Below, in pieces: positions 1 through 5,745 of a stretch of 38,849 nt of DNA (within the stretch, counting starts at the first letter, position 1; each line of letters starts with the position of its first letter). Under the pieces are notes generated by a model, which worked only from the letters and a program-made list of their open reading frames with translations, was not told where the DNA came from and searched no databases. Made by a program: the position numbers and the translations under genes. This stretch comes from a virus, in IMG/VR virus record IMGVR_UViG_3300008339_000161, positions 1 through 38,849 of that record, one strand, 5' to 3'.

Positions 1-611
1 CAGCGGGTCATGATCACCACGATCCGACCACCCGGCTTCAGACGGGTCAGCAGGTCGTTCGTCCACCACTCCCAGGTCTTCTCGCGCACGCGCTCGGAGT
101 CTGCGTCCTCGCGGCTGCGCACCGGGTCGTCGACCACAATCAGGTCGCCGCGGCGGCCAGTGACGGATCCACCGACACCGACAGCCGTGTACTCACCACC
201 GTGGTTCGTGCCCCACCGGCCTGCGGCCGTGCTGTCTGCTGCCAGCGCCACCTGCGGAAAGAGCGCCTTGAACTCGACATCGTCCACGCCATTGCGCACC
301 CGGCGGCCGAATCGCTCGGCCAGCTCGGCGGTGTGCGACGCCGCGATCACCGACAGCTGCGGGTTGCGGCCAACAAAGTATTCGGGAAAGTAGACGCTGC
401 CGTAGGTGGACTTCGCCGATCCTGGCGGCATCATCACCAGCAGCCGATCGCATTCGCCCTTTTCGACCTTGTCCAGCGCGTTCGTCAGCAGGACGTGGTG
501 CGGCGCCAGGCTCATGTCCTCCGGCAGGCGGTACGTGCAGTAGTGCGGGAACGACTCCCGCGCCTTGCGCCGGGAGAGCAGTTCGTTGGCGGCTTCGGCC
601 GGCGCGATCAA
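1..611 (-). CDS. terL: Terminase large subunit (TerL), partial at left edge
   Basis: This is the ATPase motor that packages phage DNA into proheads, working with TerS and the portal. Translating the minus strand from a TTG at 611 gives a continuous reading frame to the edge. A Walker A motif (PPGSAKST) lies near residues 61-68 and a Walker B-like LIVVDDP near 150, both typical of large terminases; the nuclease half is outside the window. The TTG start is supported by GGAGGA seven bases upstream and by overlap with the TGA of the preceding gene; no ATG is available in frame. It is the last visible gene of the leftward late run starting near 2021. Confidence 0.93.
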   Translation of the reverse strand, partial: MIAPAEAANELLSRRKARESFPHYCTYRLPEDMSLAPHHVLLTNALDKVEKGECDRLLVMMPPGSAKSTYGSVYFPEYFVGRNPQLSVIAASHTAELAERFGRRVRNGVDDVEFKALFPQVALAADSTAAGRWGTNHGGEYTAVGVGGSVTGRRGDLIVVDDPVRSREDADSERVREKTWEWWTNDLLTRLKPGGRIVVIMTR

Positions 612-955
612 TCTTTGTCCTCCGGCATAACGCCCTGCTCGTCGGGTCCAGCAAACGGACTCAAGCCAGCAGCCAGGCGCTTCTGCGCATGGAATACCGC
701 CTTGCCGACGATCGCATCGGTTGGCTCGCCGTCCTCGAGCAAGTGCCGGATCTCGGCCTTGGTCAGGCCCGGCACCAAGAGCGGGATCTCCAACTCCTTG
801 CCGTCGATGTTCACGCCGACCGACAGCTCGGTGGAGATGTCGCCATCGGGACGCTTCAACGCGCCAAAGAATCCCATGCCTTTCGGCGTGCCGTCAGTGC
901 GGTTGCCGAAGTTCGCCGGATCGACCGGCATCTGATCTGCGACTAGCCCTGGCAT
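608..955 (-). CDS. Conserved small phage protein between TerS and TerL
   Basis: A 115-residue soluble protein with no signal peptide or membrane segment. The middle carries a pattern I recognise from other phages (NFGNR.DGTPKG.GFFG, then STELSVGVNIDGKE and IPLLVPGL, then KA..HA..R...G.SPFA), but I know of no assigned function. The ATG overlaps the TAA of terS (TAATG) behind a GGAGG, and its own TGA overlaps the TTG of terL, so the three genes are translationally coupled. Position suggests a role in packaging or head assembly; that is inference only. Confidence 0.8.
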   Translation of the reverse strand: MPGLVADQMPVDPANFGNRTDGTPKGMGFFGALKRPDGDISTELSVGVNIDGKELEIPLLVPGLTKAEIRHLLEDGEPTDAIVGKAVFHAQKRLAAGLSPFAGPDEQGVMPEDKD

Positions 956-1446
956 TACGCGCCCTCCTGCATGCCCTTGGCAGCGATCGCCAGCAGCTCA
1001 TCGTCCGTCATGGCCAAGAGCTTGATCGGACCGCCGCCTTGCCCCGTGTGCTCGATCGTCGCCTTGTCGTTGTAGGCGGCGTTCAGCTTCGCAGCGATCT
1101 TCATGTTCGTGTCGATCGCCACCTTCAGCCCGGCTGCATCGCCCTGCGCCGCCGCCTGGCGGCCGTAGTCCAGCGACGCCTCGATCAGGTTGTGCGAGCG
1201 CAGGATGTTCGCGTTCGCGTACGTCTCGCGGGTCTCCTCCGACTCCATCAGGATCTGGCGCAGTTTCCAGCCGGCAATCTTGAACTTCAGGGTATCGGCA
1301 ATCGACTGGAAGGATTCGCCCCACACGTAGCGGTCAAAGACCTCGTCGGCGACGGCCAAGACCTCGGCCTTCAGCTCGTCTGCGGCTTTACGCTTTGGCT
1401 CGACGTGCAGCGCCGGGCCGATGTTGGTGGGTCTGCCTTTCTTCAT
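955..1446 (-). CDS. terS: Terminase small subunit (TerS)
   Basis: Small terminases recognise the phage packaging site and regulate TerL. This 163-residue protein is basic at the start and has a helix-turn-helix-like stretch around residues 40-70 (WGESFQSIADTL, then WKLRQIL), followed by long helices with ..ANILRSHNLIEASLDYGRQAAA and a C-terminal acidic tail. That arrangement is usual for TerS. It lies one small gene upstream of terL in the same operon. The assignment rests on fold pattern and context, as TerS sequences are very divergent. ATG follows GGTGA and overlaps the end of the preceding gene. Confidence 0.78.
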   Translation of the reverse strand: MKKGRPTNIGPALHVEPKRKAADELKAEVLAVADEVFDRYVWGESFQSIADTLKFKIAGWKLRQILMESEETRETYANANILRSHNLIEASLDYGRQAAAQGDAAGLKVAIDTNMKIAAKLNAAYNDKATIEHTGQGGGPIKLLAMTDDELLAIAAKGMQEGA

Positions 1447-1447
1447 G

Positions 1448-1702
1448 TCACCACTTCACTTTGTTGGCCCAGTACGCCGCAGACATCTTGCCTTTGGCAA
1501 TGTTGTCGGCGTGACGGGCTTTAAATGATTCGTTTCGCTTCGTGCCCTCGGGCGAACCTTTGACGCCCTGCTGGCCGAAGCGGATCAGCTTCACGTCGTC
1601 GCCGGACTTGGCCAGCACGACGTGCGATTTAGTCGGATGGCTGGGCGTGCGCTTCGGGCTGTTGTAGCCGGAGAACTCCATGCCGCGGTAAATGATGCCC
1701 AT
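1448..1702 (-). CDS. Small conserved phage protein (DUF6321-like)
   Basis: An 84-residue basic protein that starts MGIIYRG at 1702; an upstream extension of the frame to 1864 reads as an arginine-rich shadow and is rejected. The core (SPKRTPSHPTKSHVVLAK, then KLIRFGQQG and the ending KMSAAYWANKVKW) matches a short family I recall from podovirus and cyanophage genomes, tentatively DUF6321. Function is unknown. Stop and start positions overlap those of neighbours, so it belongs to the terminase operon. A structural or packaging accessory role is possible but not shown. Confidence 0.8.
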   Translation of the reverse strand: MGIIYRGMEFSGYNSPKRTPSHPTKSHVVLAKSGDDVKLIRFGQQGVKGSPEGTKRNESFKARHADNIAKGKMSAAYWANKVKW

Positions 1703-1709
1703 GATCAGC

Positions 1710-1883
1710 TCACTTTCTCGCGGTCTTGGCCGCAGCCTTGAAGTCGGATTCCGACGGCGCGCCCTTGGACCCAGGCTTGCGCATCTTCTCGCCGCTGCCT
1801 GCCTTGATCCGCTCACGCTTTCGATGAATGTTGGCGTACAGGCCCTGCGATGCTGCCCTGCCAATGATTCCTCTGCCGTCCAT
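1710..1883 (-). CDS. Small basic conserved phage protein, first gene of the late run
   Basis: A 57-residue, lysine- and arginine-rich protein (MDGRGIIGR..., then KAGSGEKMRKPGSKGAP and an AAKTARK tail). The start at 1883 is chosen because GGAG stands six bases upstream; the longer frame from a TTG at 1919 has no better site. The sequence resembles short proteins in T7-like and cyanophage genomes that occur beside the neighbouring 84-residue gene. No function is known. It is the first gene downstream of the operator-promoter at 2021-2049 and of its terminator hairpin. Confidence 0.72.
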   Translation of the reverse strand: MDGRGIIGRAASQGLYANIHRKRERIKAGSGEKMRKPGSKGAPSESDFKAAAKTARK

Positions 1884-1970
1884 CACCATCTCCGAAAAGG
1901 GTGGCCCCGCGATCTCCAACTTTCGTGGGAGACAGTTTCACTACGGTCAGAGCCGGGGGCCGTAGATACG

Positions 1971-1996
1971 AAAAAAGCCCGCAGATGCGAGCTTTT
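1971..1996 (-). terminator. Intrinsic terminator just downstream of the late promoter
   Basis: Read on the minus strand, a ten-base-pair stem (AAAAGCTCGC / GCGGGCTTTT, one G-U pair) with a four-base loop is followed by TTTTTT. On the plus strand the same hairpin has a C-A mismatch and a shorter T run, so it favours leftward termination. It ends only about 40 bases from the predicted start of the promoter at 2021-2049. A further GC-rich hairpin (around 1998-2019) precedes it. Confidence 0.75.
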
Positions 1997-2020
1997 CCGG
2001 GGCGCACTGCCCCGCCGGGG

Positions 2021-2049
2021 AATTTACACCAATGTGATACTTCGGTCAA
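2021..2049 (-). promoter_or_regulatory. Leftward late promoter with operator in the spacer
   Basis: On the minus strand, TTGACC (2044-2049) and TAAATT (2021-2026) are separated by 17 bases, a good sigma70 match. The spacer holds GTATCACATTGGTGTA, an operator-type site shared with many other promoters here. Transcripts would start near 2014 and meet the terminator at 1971-1996 before reaching the terminase genes, so productive transcription should need antitermination. Confidence 0.65.
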
Positions 2050-2318
2050 TCGTCGATCGTTTGCGGCAGGCGCTGCAGTCCCTGACGGGTGCAGAGCGCC
2101 AGAAAACGGATCGCCGCCTGGCACGCCTCGCGGTTGCTGGCGATGCCCCACTCCTTGCGGATGTACAGGATCGATGCCGACACGTCAGCGTCAAGAGCAA
2201 GCTGCAGCTGCCGCGTGCCCCGGTTCCTGCGCACCTTCTGCTGCCGCTCGGCGTCCGTCATCGCGTGCGGCTTGCGCGAGCGGAAGCCCATCTTCTTTGG
2301 CAAGCCGTTGTCAGTCAT
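2046..2318 (-). CDS. Ribbon-helix-helix-type DNA-binding protein (predicted)
   Basis: A 90-residue basic protein. The second half reads as a ribbon-helix-helix motif: a strand (LQLALDADV), helix SASILYIRKEWG, turn IASNREA and helix CQAAIRFLALC, followed by RQGLQRL. Such proteins usually repress phage or plasmid operons. ATG at 2318 is preferred because it overlaps the stop of the upstream 31-residue gene; an alternative ATG at 2327 has no better ribosome site. It is the last gene before the late promoter, which overlaps its final codons, so it may act on that promoter. The regulatory role is inference. Confidence 0.62.
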   Translation of the reverse strand: MTDNGLPKKMGFRSRKPHAMTDAERQQKVRRNRGTRQLQLALDADVSASILYIRKEWGIASNREACQAAIRFLALCTRQGLQRLPQTIDD

Positions 2319-2406
2319 GCTCACCATCTTTCGACATCACACACAGCGACGCCAGCAGGATGCCAGCCGCCGCACCGATCAGCATTCCAACGATTAACAT
2401 TCCCAT
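2311..2406 (-). CDS. Micro membrane protein, 31 residues
   Basis: Starts ATG at 2406 with GAGG five bases upstream and ends TGA at 2311, overlapping the start of the next gene (ATGACTGA). The product is one hydrophobic helix, MLIVGMLIGAAAGILLASL, with a short polar tail KDGEHD. It has no cysteine motif. Its coupled position in a tightly packed operon and the good ribosome site argue that it is translated. Function is unknown; tiny membrane proteins are common in phage early operons. Confidence 0.55.
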   Translation of the reverse strand: MGMLIVGMLIGAAAGILLASLCVMSKDGEHD

Positions 2407-2433
2407 GATTGCCTCGCGCAAGTATGTCAATGC

Positions 2434-2634
2434 TTATGCTGCCACTCGACGATACAGCGCGTCCATGAGCTTGGCCACATCCGCTGATCGGCCCGACTGG
2501 TTGGCGTAGATGCTGTCTGTCTTGCGTTCGATGCACATCCGGCAAACCCATCTGGCGGTGTTGCGCAAGCGGCGCTTCTCTCCGGTGCTGCCGTCGCGCA
2601 TAGCCTGGCAGCTGGTGCAGAACTTTTGGCTCAT
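2434..2634 (-). CDS. Small zinc-finger-like protein
   Basis: A 66-residue basic protein with two CxxC pairs (CTSC near residue 5 and CRMC near 31), separated by a basic stretch. This is the layout of a treble-clef or zinc-ribbon module that binds nucleic acid or protein. ATG at 2634 follows GGAG eight bases upstream and overlaps the TGA of the preceding gene (ATGA). Function unknown; context is the early leftward operon. Confidence 0.68.
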   Translation of the reverse strand: MSQKFCTSCQAMRDGSTGEKRRLRNTARWVCRMCIERKTDSIYANQSGRSADVAKLMDALYRRVAA

Positions 2635-3194
2635 GTGTTTTTCTCCTTCAAGCTCACGCAAGTACCGCACAGTGCGCCATCGTCAGGCACGATACCGTCA
2701 CCGCATGAGCAATAGACGCGCTGTGGCGGGGCGGTGCGTAGTTTGTCAATCCATTCTCTAGCTTCAGCGTCAAGTCTTTCCTGCGCTATTTCGTTAAAGC
2801 AGATGTACTGCTGCCAAAAGTCGGCGCAGTCATTCATCCACGCCACCGGCTCCGGTTCAGGTTGTGCAATACGCGCTGGTGTGACGTTCTTCAACGCCCA
2901 GTCAAGCCACTTAACGGGCGACATATCGTAATACCCATCAGGGCCGACCGTAGAAAGCTCTTCACCTAATCGCATGGCTACGCTTTTCCATGCTGTGTTT
3001 GTCCATACGCTGGGGCCAAGCTGCGCTACTGACGCACCCGTGCTGTAGATATGCGTCACGCCCGATGGAGTCATCTTTAAGTCCCATCGCGAAAGTCTGG
3101 TGCGTAGCGCCTTCATCACATCAGCGCGATCGGTGGCGCGCCCCGATTCAAAAGCGTCGAGTGCCTGCTCAAGCAGGTCGCGATCAGTCGTCAT
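2631..3194 (-). CDS. Phage early protein with C-terminal cysteine cluster, function unknown
   Basis: A 187-residue protein with an N-terminal helical part (DLLEQALDAFESGRATDRADVMKALRTRL in outline), a central PEPEPVAWM segment, and a C-terminal CSCGDG...CGTC cluster that probably binds zinc. The PVAWM pattern recalls the Ea22 or DUF551-associated early proteins of lambdoid phages, but the match is short. ATG at 3194 overlaps the stop of the upstream gene, and its own stop overlaps the next start. No enzymatic motif seen. Confidence 0.7.
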   Translation of the reverse strand: MTTDRDLLEQALDAFESGRATDRADVMKALRTRLSRWDLKMTPSGVTHIYSTGASVAQLGPSVWTNTAWKSVAMRLGEELSTVGPDGYYDMSPVKWLDWALKNVTPARIAQPEPEPVAWMNDCADFWQQYICFNEIAQERLDAEAREWIDKLRTAPPQRVYCSCGDGIVPDDGALCGTCVSLKEKNT

Positions 3195-3354
3195 CTTTCA
3201 CCTCCCAGATCACTGTCGATCCCGGTGGCATTAACGCATCAGGATTGCATTCGCATGGCATGCCTGCGCCATCGCAGAAGATGCAGTTGTGAGCTTCTTT
3301 GTTCGGATGGTTCTCGCACACCCACAGCGTGCCGTTGCAGTTGGGGCAGGTCAT
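3184..3354 (-). CDS. Small cysteine-rich zinc-binding protein
   Basis: 56 residues starting MTCPNC at 3354 behind GGAAG. It carries CPNC, then C..H, then CIFCDGAG and PCEC, eight cysteines or histidines in a DnaJ-type zinc-finger-like spacing (CxxCxG...). Such stand-alone fingers occur in phage early operons with unknown roles. The frame upstream to 3411 lacks a ribosome site and is not used. It overlaps the next gene by 11 bases. Confidence 0.68.
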   Translation of the reverse strand: MTCPNCNGTLWVCENHPNKEAHNCIFCDGAGMPCECNPDALMPPGSTVIWEVKDDD

Positions 3355-3557
3355 GATCTTCCTTCGGTCATTTTTTTCTTGATGCTCGCGGGGATCTTCG
3401 GCTTCGGACACCAGCCGAGACAGTCGTCGCTCCAGTTACCAATGATCAGCACGCCGCCAGGATTCAAGAGCAGCACGCTGGCATTGCGTGGTGGTGGATC
3501 GATGTCAGGATCACGGAACCACAGTGCGTCGGTGGTCGGGTGTAAAGGGTCGCTCAT
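3351..3557 (-). CDS. Conserved small phage protein (68 residues)
   Basis: Soluble protein with pattern ALWFRDPDIDPPPRNASVLLL then NPGGVLIIGNW and a PKIPASIKKKM ending. I recognise this layout (WxRDPxxDPPPxG..LLVLNPGGV...W) from other phage early regions, related in style to DUF551, but function is not assigned. ATG at 3557 overlaps the TGA of the preceding micro-gene, so translation is coupled. Confidence 0.72.
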   Translation of the reverse strand: MSDPLHPTTDALWFRDPDIDPPPRNASVLLLNPGGVLIIGNWSDDCLGWCPKPKIPASIKKKMTEGRS

Positions 3558-3655
3558 TCGTCCCCCATCATCAGCGTGATCCAGATCGCCATGCCGATTA
3601 GCAGCACCAGGCCGCCGGCTGCGATTAGTACGACGCCAAGAAACATAAGGGTCAT
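3554..3655 (-). CDS. Micro membrane protein, 33 residues
   Basis: ATG at 3655 has GGAG eight bases upstream, and TGA at 3554 overlaps the next start. The product is almost entirely one membrane helix (MFLGVVLIAAGGLVLLIGMAIW...) ending in GDE. It also overlaps the stop of the upstream gene (ATGA). Good ribosome site and coupling on both sides support expression. Function unknown; a holin-like or membrane regulator role cannot be judged from sequence. Confidence 0.6.
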   Translation of the reverse strand: MTLMFLGVVLIAAGGLVLLIGMAIWITLMMGDE

Positions 3656-3963
3656 GCTTGCATCTCCTTCATCAGGTATCGCAGCTCCACGGTCTGCGCT
3701 GCTTCGCGCAGCTTCGATACGTTGGTCTTCTTCATCACCTCAATCGCAATTGCAATGAACGTCTCGATCTCAGCGCGCTCTTCATCGCCCCAGCCGATCA
3801 AGCCTGCAATGGCAGACTGCATGCGCTCGTCTTTCAGCTTTGCCGCTCGCTCGACCAGGTACTCGAGATCCTCACGCGGGATGGCTGAGCGTTGCTGCAG
3901 CAGATCCGTCATGCGAGCGGCCTGCTCGGCAACGAAGTCAGCGTCGGGTCGTATGCGTCGCAT
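3652..3963 (-). CDS. Helical phage protein, function unknown
   Basis: A 103-residue, mostly helical acidic-basic protein (DADFVAEQAARMTDLLQQR near the start, then KLKDERMQSAIAGLIGWGDEE). No catalytic or metal-binding motif is visible. AAGG stands six bases before the ATG at 3963. It couples to the downstream micro membrane gene through an ATGA overlap. Belongs to the early leftward operon. Confidence 0.7.
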   Translation of the reverse strand: MRRIRPDADFVAEQAARMTDLLQQRSAIPREDLEYLVERAAKLKDERMQSAIAGLIGWGDEERAEIETFIAIAIEVMKKTNVSKLREAAQTVELRYLMKEMQA

Positions 3964-3972
3964 CGTTAGCCT

Positions 3973-4167
3973 TCACAGACGGTGTTTGTTTCTGTTCTTC
4001 CGGCACCACTCGCGGTGCTCGGTGCTGAAGTCCGGGCTGATCTCAACGAGCTGGCAAGAAGGCTTGTTCGGAACTTTGTCGAGCTGCGTTGCGAAGTACA
4101 GCGACCAACACGCGACTGCGGCCATGTACACGTACAGCAGCAGCTCTGTCGTCTTAATCTCTTTCAT
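3973..4167 (-). CDS. Single-pass membrane protein, 64 residues
   Basis: A short N-terminus (MKEIKTTE) precedes a membrane helix, LLLYVYMAAVACWSLYFA (about residues 9-26), and a polar tail with two cysteines and many basic residues. GGGGAG lies just upstream of ATG 4167. The likely topology is N-in with the tail in the periplasm, or a signal-anchor. No known family recognised. Confidence 0.62.
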   Translation of the reverse strand: MKEIKTTELLLYVYMAAVACWSLYFATQLDKVPNKPSCQLVEISPDFSTEHREWCRKNRNKHRL

Positions 4168-4177
4168 TGACTCCCCT

Positions 4178-4387
4178 TCATTCCGGTTTGCCCGTCATCA
4201 AGTCCACGAGCGCCGCATACGCAGCTTTGCTCTGCTCGTGCGTCTTGGCGCGCACCACGTCGTAGCCCAGCACGTACGCACGCGCCAGCCTTCTCAGCAG
4301 TGCTGCAGCCTCAACGTCGCCCTCGTCACGCGCACGGTCCAGCAACATGTCAGCCAACTGCTCGGCCTTTCGCTCAATCGAATGCAT
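4178..4387 (-). CDS. Small helical early protein
   Basis: 69 residues, predicted all helix (RKAEQLADMLLDRARDEGD..., then LLRRLARAYVLG). No motif of known function. A strong GGAGGAG site precedes ATG 4387. It is the first gene after the consensus-like promoter at 4414-4442, so it and the genes to its left can be transcribed separately from the rusA/Q-like genes upstream. Confidence 0.7.
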   Translation of the reverse strand: MHSIERKAEQLADMLLDRARDEGDVEAAALLRRLARAYVLGYDVVRAKTHEQSKAAYAALVDLMTGKPE

Positions 4388-4413
4388 GTCTCCTCCTTTT
4401 TTTGTGCTTTGGA

Positions 4414-4442
4414 ATTATAAGCTTTGTGATACTTCTAGCCAA
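4414..4442 (-). promoter_or_regulatory. Leftward promoter with operator in the spacer
   Basis: Minus strand TTGGCT (4437-4442), 17 bases, TATAAT (4414-4419): a consensus -10. The spacer carries GTATCACAAAGC, the common operator half-site. The -35 overlaps the stop codon of the Q-like gene. It should drive the small genes from 4387 leftward and be silenced by the phage repressor. Confidence 0.75.
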
Positions 4443-4782
4443 GGGTTTTGTCGACAAAGTCCGCGACCATCTGCACCGCCTCGACCAGCAGTCGCTCGTC
4501 GTCCTCGCCGGCCGGCAACGTCTTGCGTGACCATGGCCTGAAGTGCCGGGACAGGACGCGGTAGTGCTCCGCATGCTTGGTGTGCAGGTGCTCGACGGCC
4601 GCGGCCACCGCCTGGATCTCGGCGCTTGAGTAGCCGAACACATCGACCTCGGTGCTGATCTCGAGCAGGCCGCGGAAGGTCGGCGACACCGACGGCAGGC
4701 CAAGCCTCTGCTCAGCGTCGTGCCAGTCCGATCGCGCCCAGCCGTGCAGCAGCTCGGCAGCCCATGGCGGGTTCAGCTTCAC
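4435..4782 (-). CDS. Candidate Q-like late antiterminator
   Basis: A 115-residue protein: PPWAAELLHGWAR at the start, LGLPSVSPTFRGLL near 27-40, then a helical region with YSSAEIQAVAAAVEHLHTKH and RVLSRHFRPW. This order (WGRW-like start, YPSxSPxFR, then a helical, sigma-region-4-like part) resembles phage Q antiterminators of the PF06530 type. The match is by eye and moderate. Context supports it: lambda-like phages place Q at the end of the early operon before the late promoter, and here both late promoters have promoter-proximal terminators. Alternative: another small helical regulator. A profile search against PF06530 would decide. Confidence 0.48.
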   Translation of the reverse strand: MKLNPPWAAELLHGWARSDWHDAEQRLGLPSVSPTFRGLLEISTEVDVFGYSSAEIQAVAAAVEHLHTKHAEHYRVLSRHFRPWSRKTLPAGEDDERLLVEAVQMVADFVDKTLG

Positions 4783-5027
4783 ACACGCTCCAGCCTGCAG
4801 CCTTCCAGCTCGGTCCGCTTGACCTCGACCACGGTCCGCGTGTACGGCCAGCCTCGGCTGTCCACAAACACCACGCGCACGCGGTCGTCGCTCTGCCGCA
4901 TTGATCGCGCTGCCTTGCCGATCGCCAAGTTGGCAAGCTTGCAGCGGCCAGTGACTGTCTCCCAGGTCTTCGCGCCGTACGGCCGCACCTGGCCGATGAA
5001 ATAGCCGCTTATCTTTTTGAAAATCAT
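4779..5027 (-). CDS. Small beta-rich phage protein, unknown function
   Basis: 82 residues, basic, predicted mainly beta (RVRVVFVDSRGWPYTRTVVEVKRTELEGCRL in outline). No recognisable active site. ATG at 5027 overlaps the stop of rusA, and its own stop overlaps the start of the Q-like gene (ATGA), so the three genes are coupled. Function unknown. Confidence 0.7.
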   Translation of the reverse strand: MIFKKISGYFIGQVRPYGAKTWETVTGRCKLANLAIGKAARSMRQSDDRVRVVFVDSRGWPYTRTVVEVKRTELEGCRLERV

Positions 5028-5440
5028 CGTGTCCCCTCCTCGCTGACCTCGACCATCACCCGGCCGCCCTTCACCGGCTCGACCACCTCAAACCCGACGC
5101 GCCACTTGCTGTCGTCCACGCCCATCGCATCAGCCAGGCCATCGAGGCCGGCCTTCATGGACGCGAGCATGTTGTCCCAGTCCCTGGCCCGTTTGTCCGG
5201 CGGGAAGAACATCAGATCGACGCGTACGGCGTTTTCTGACCCCCGGAGGTATCCAAGCCCCGCCAGCTCGCCGATCGCCCTGCAGCGGGCGCGATAGACC
5301 CTTTTGAGCTTGCTCGTCACCGCCCAGTGCTCGCGCGCGTTCGGCGACAGACGCCGATCAGGCCAAGGAATTTCCAGCAGGAAACTTCTTTTGTGACAAG
5401 TCACATTATTAATTTTTTCTATCACTTTGCTGATCTCCAT
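5024..5440 (-). CDS. rusA: RusA-type Holliday junction resolvase
   Basis: RusA-family endonucleases cut Holliday and branched junctions formed in recombination and replication. The signature is clear: IPWPDRRLSPNAREHW near residue 24, then RARDWDNMLASMKAGLDGL and GVDDSKW, giving the conserved acidic residues of the family in usual spacing. The length (138) is normal. The ATG at 5440 lacks a ribosome site, whereas GGAG stands nine bases before an in-frame GTG at 5425, so the true start may be 5425. Three operator-like sites lie across its first codons and upstream (5392-5459). Confidence 0.88.
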   Translation of the reverse strand: MEISKVIEKINNVTCHKRSFLLEIPWPDRRLSPNAREHWAVTSKLKRVYRARCRAIGELAGLGYLRGSENAVRVDLMFFPPDKRARDWDNMLASMKAGLDGLADAMGVDDSKWRVGFEVVEPVKGGRVMVEVSEEGTR

Positions 5441-5460
5441 TAATCATTGTGATAGTTCTG
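5390..5460 (-). promoter_or_regulatory. Cluster of three operator-like sites at the rusA start
   Basis: Plus-strand TGTGACAAGTCACA (about 5393-5406, near-perfect dyad), TATCACTTTGCTGAT (5420-5434) and ATTGTGATAG (5446-5455) fit the operator consensus found at promoters elsewhere. A weak minus-strand promoter (TTGCGC, 17 bases, AACTAT) would overlap the last site. Repressor bound here would cover the start of rusA. Confidence 0.5.
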
Positions 5461-5514
5461 CGGTGCGGCTTTTGGCGCAAACCGGGTGGACTTTTTGTGA
5501 AGTTTTTCTGGCCT

Positions 5515-5728
5515 GTCCGCCACCCATCCGCCTCTATCCGCCACCCCTAAAGGGTGTGGCGGATTGGCGGATAGCGCCCGCCAAAGATCCGCCAACTTAT
5601 CCGCCAACTGCCACCACCTCAAAACCCGCATAAACACTGGCTTTTTTCGATGTCGCTGGCTTATCCGCCAGCTATCCGCCAAACATCCGCCAGTTGCCAA
5701 TTTGATACGTCCGCCAAGCTATCCGCCA
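5515..5728. repeat. Iteron array, probable replication origin
   Basis: Thirteen copies of a 7-9 base element, best form TATCCGCCA, lie in 214 bases. Starts: 5515, 5526, 5535, 5557 (inverted), 5565 (inverted), 5577, 5587, 5598, 5662, 5673, 5685, 5709 and 5720. Eleven are on one strand. A T-rich patch and a small GCCTA/TAGGC hairpin follow at 5729-5750. The array fills the 305-base gap between rusA and the primase-helicase gene, with no reading frame of its own. Clustered direct repeats beside a replication gene are typical of iteron origins in plasmids and some phages; function here is inferred. Confidence 0.72.
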
Positions 5729-5745
5729 ACACTTTTGCCTATTTT

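Noticed and set aside
193-654. Minus-strand frame with an ATG start over the terminase region
   Set aside because: The product is arginine-, glycine- and alanine-rich shadow sequence. The overlapping frame from TTG 611 gives Walker A and B motifs of TerL.
5515-5728. CRISPR-like array
   Set aside because: The repeats are 7-9 bases with irregular short gaps and two inverted copies, and no cas genes are near. Iterons are the better reading.
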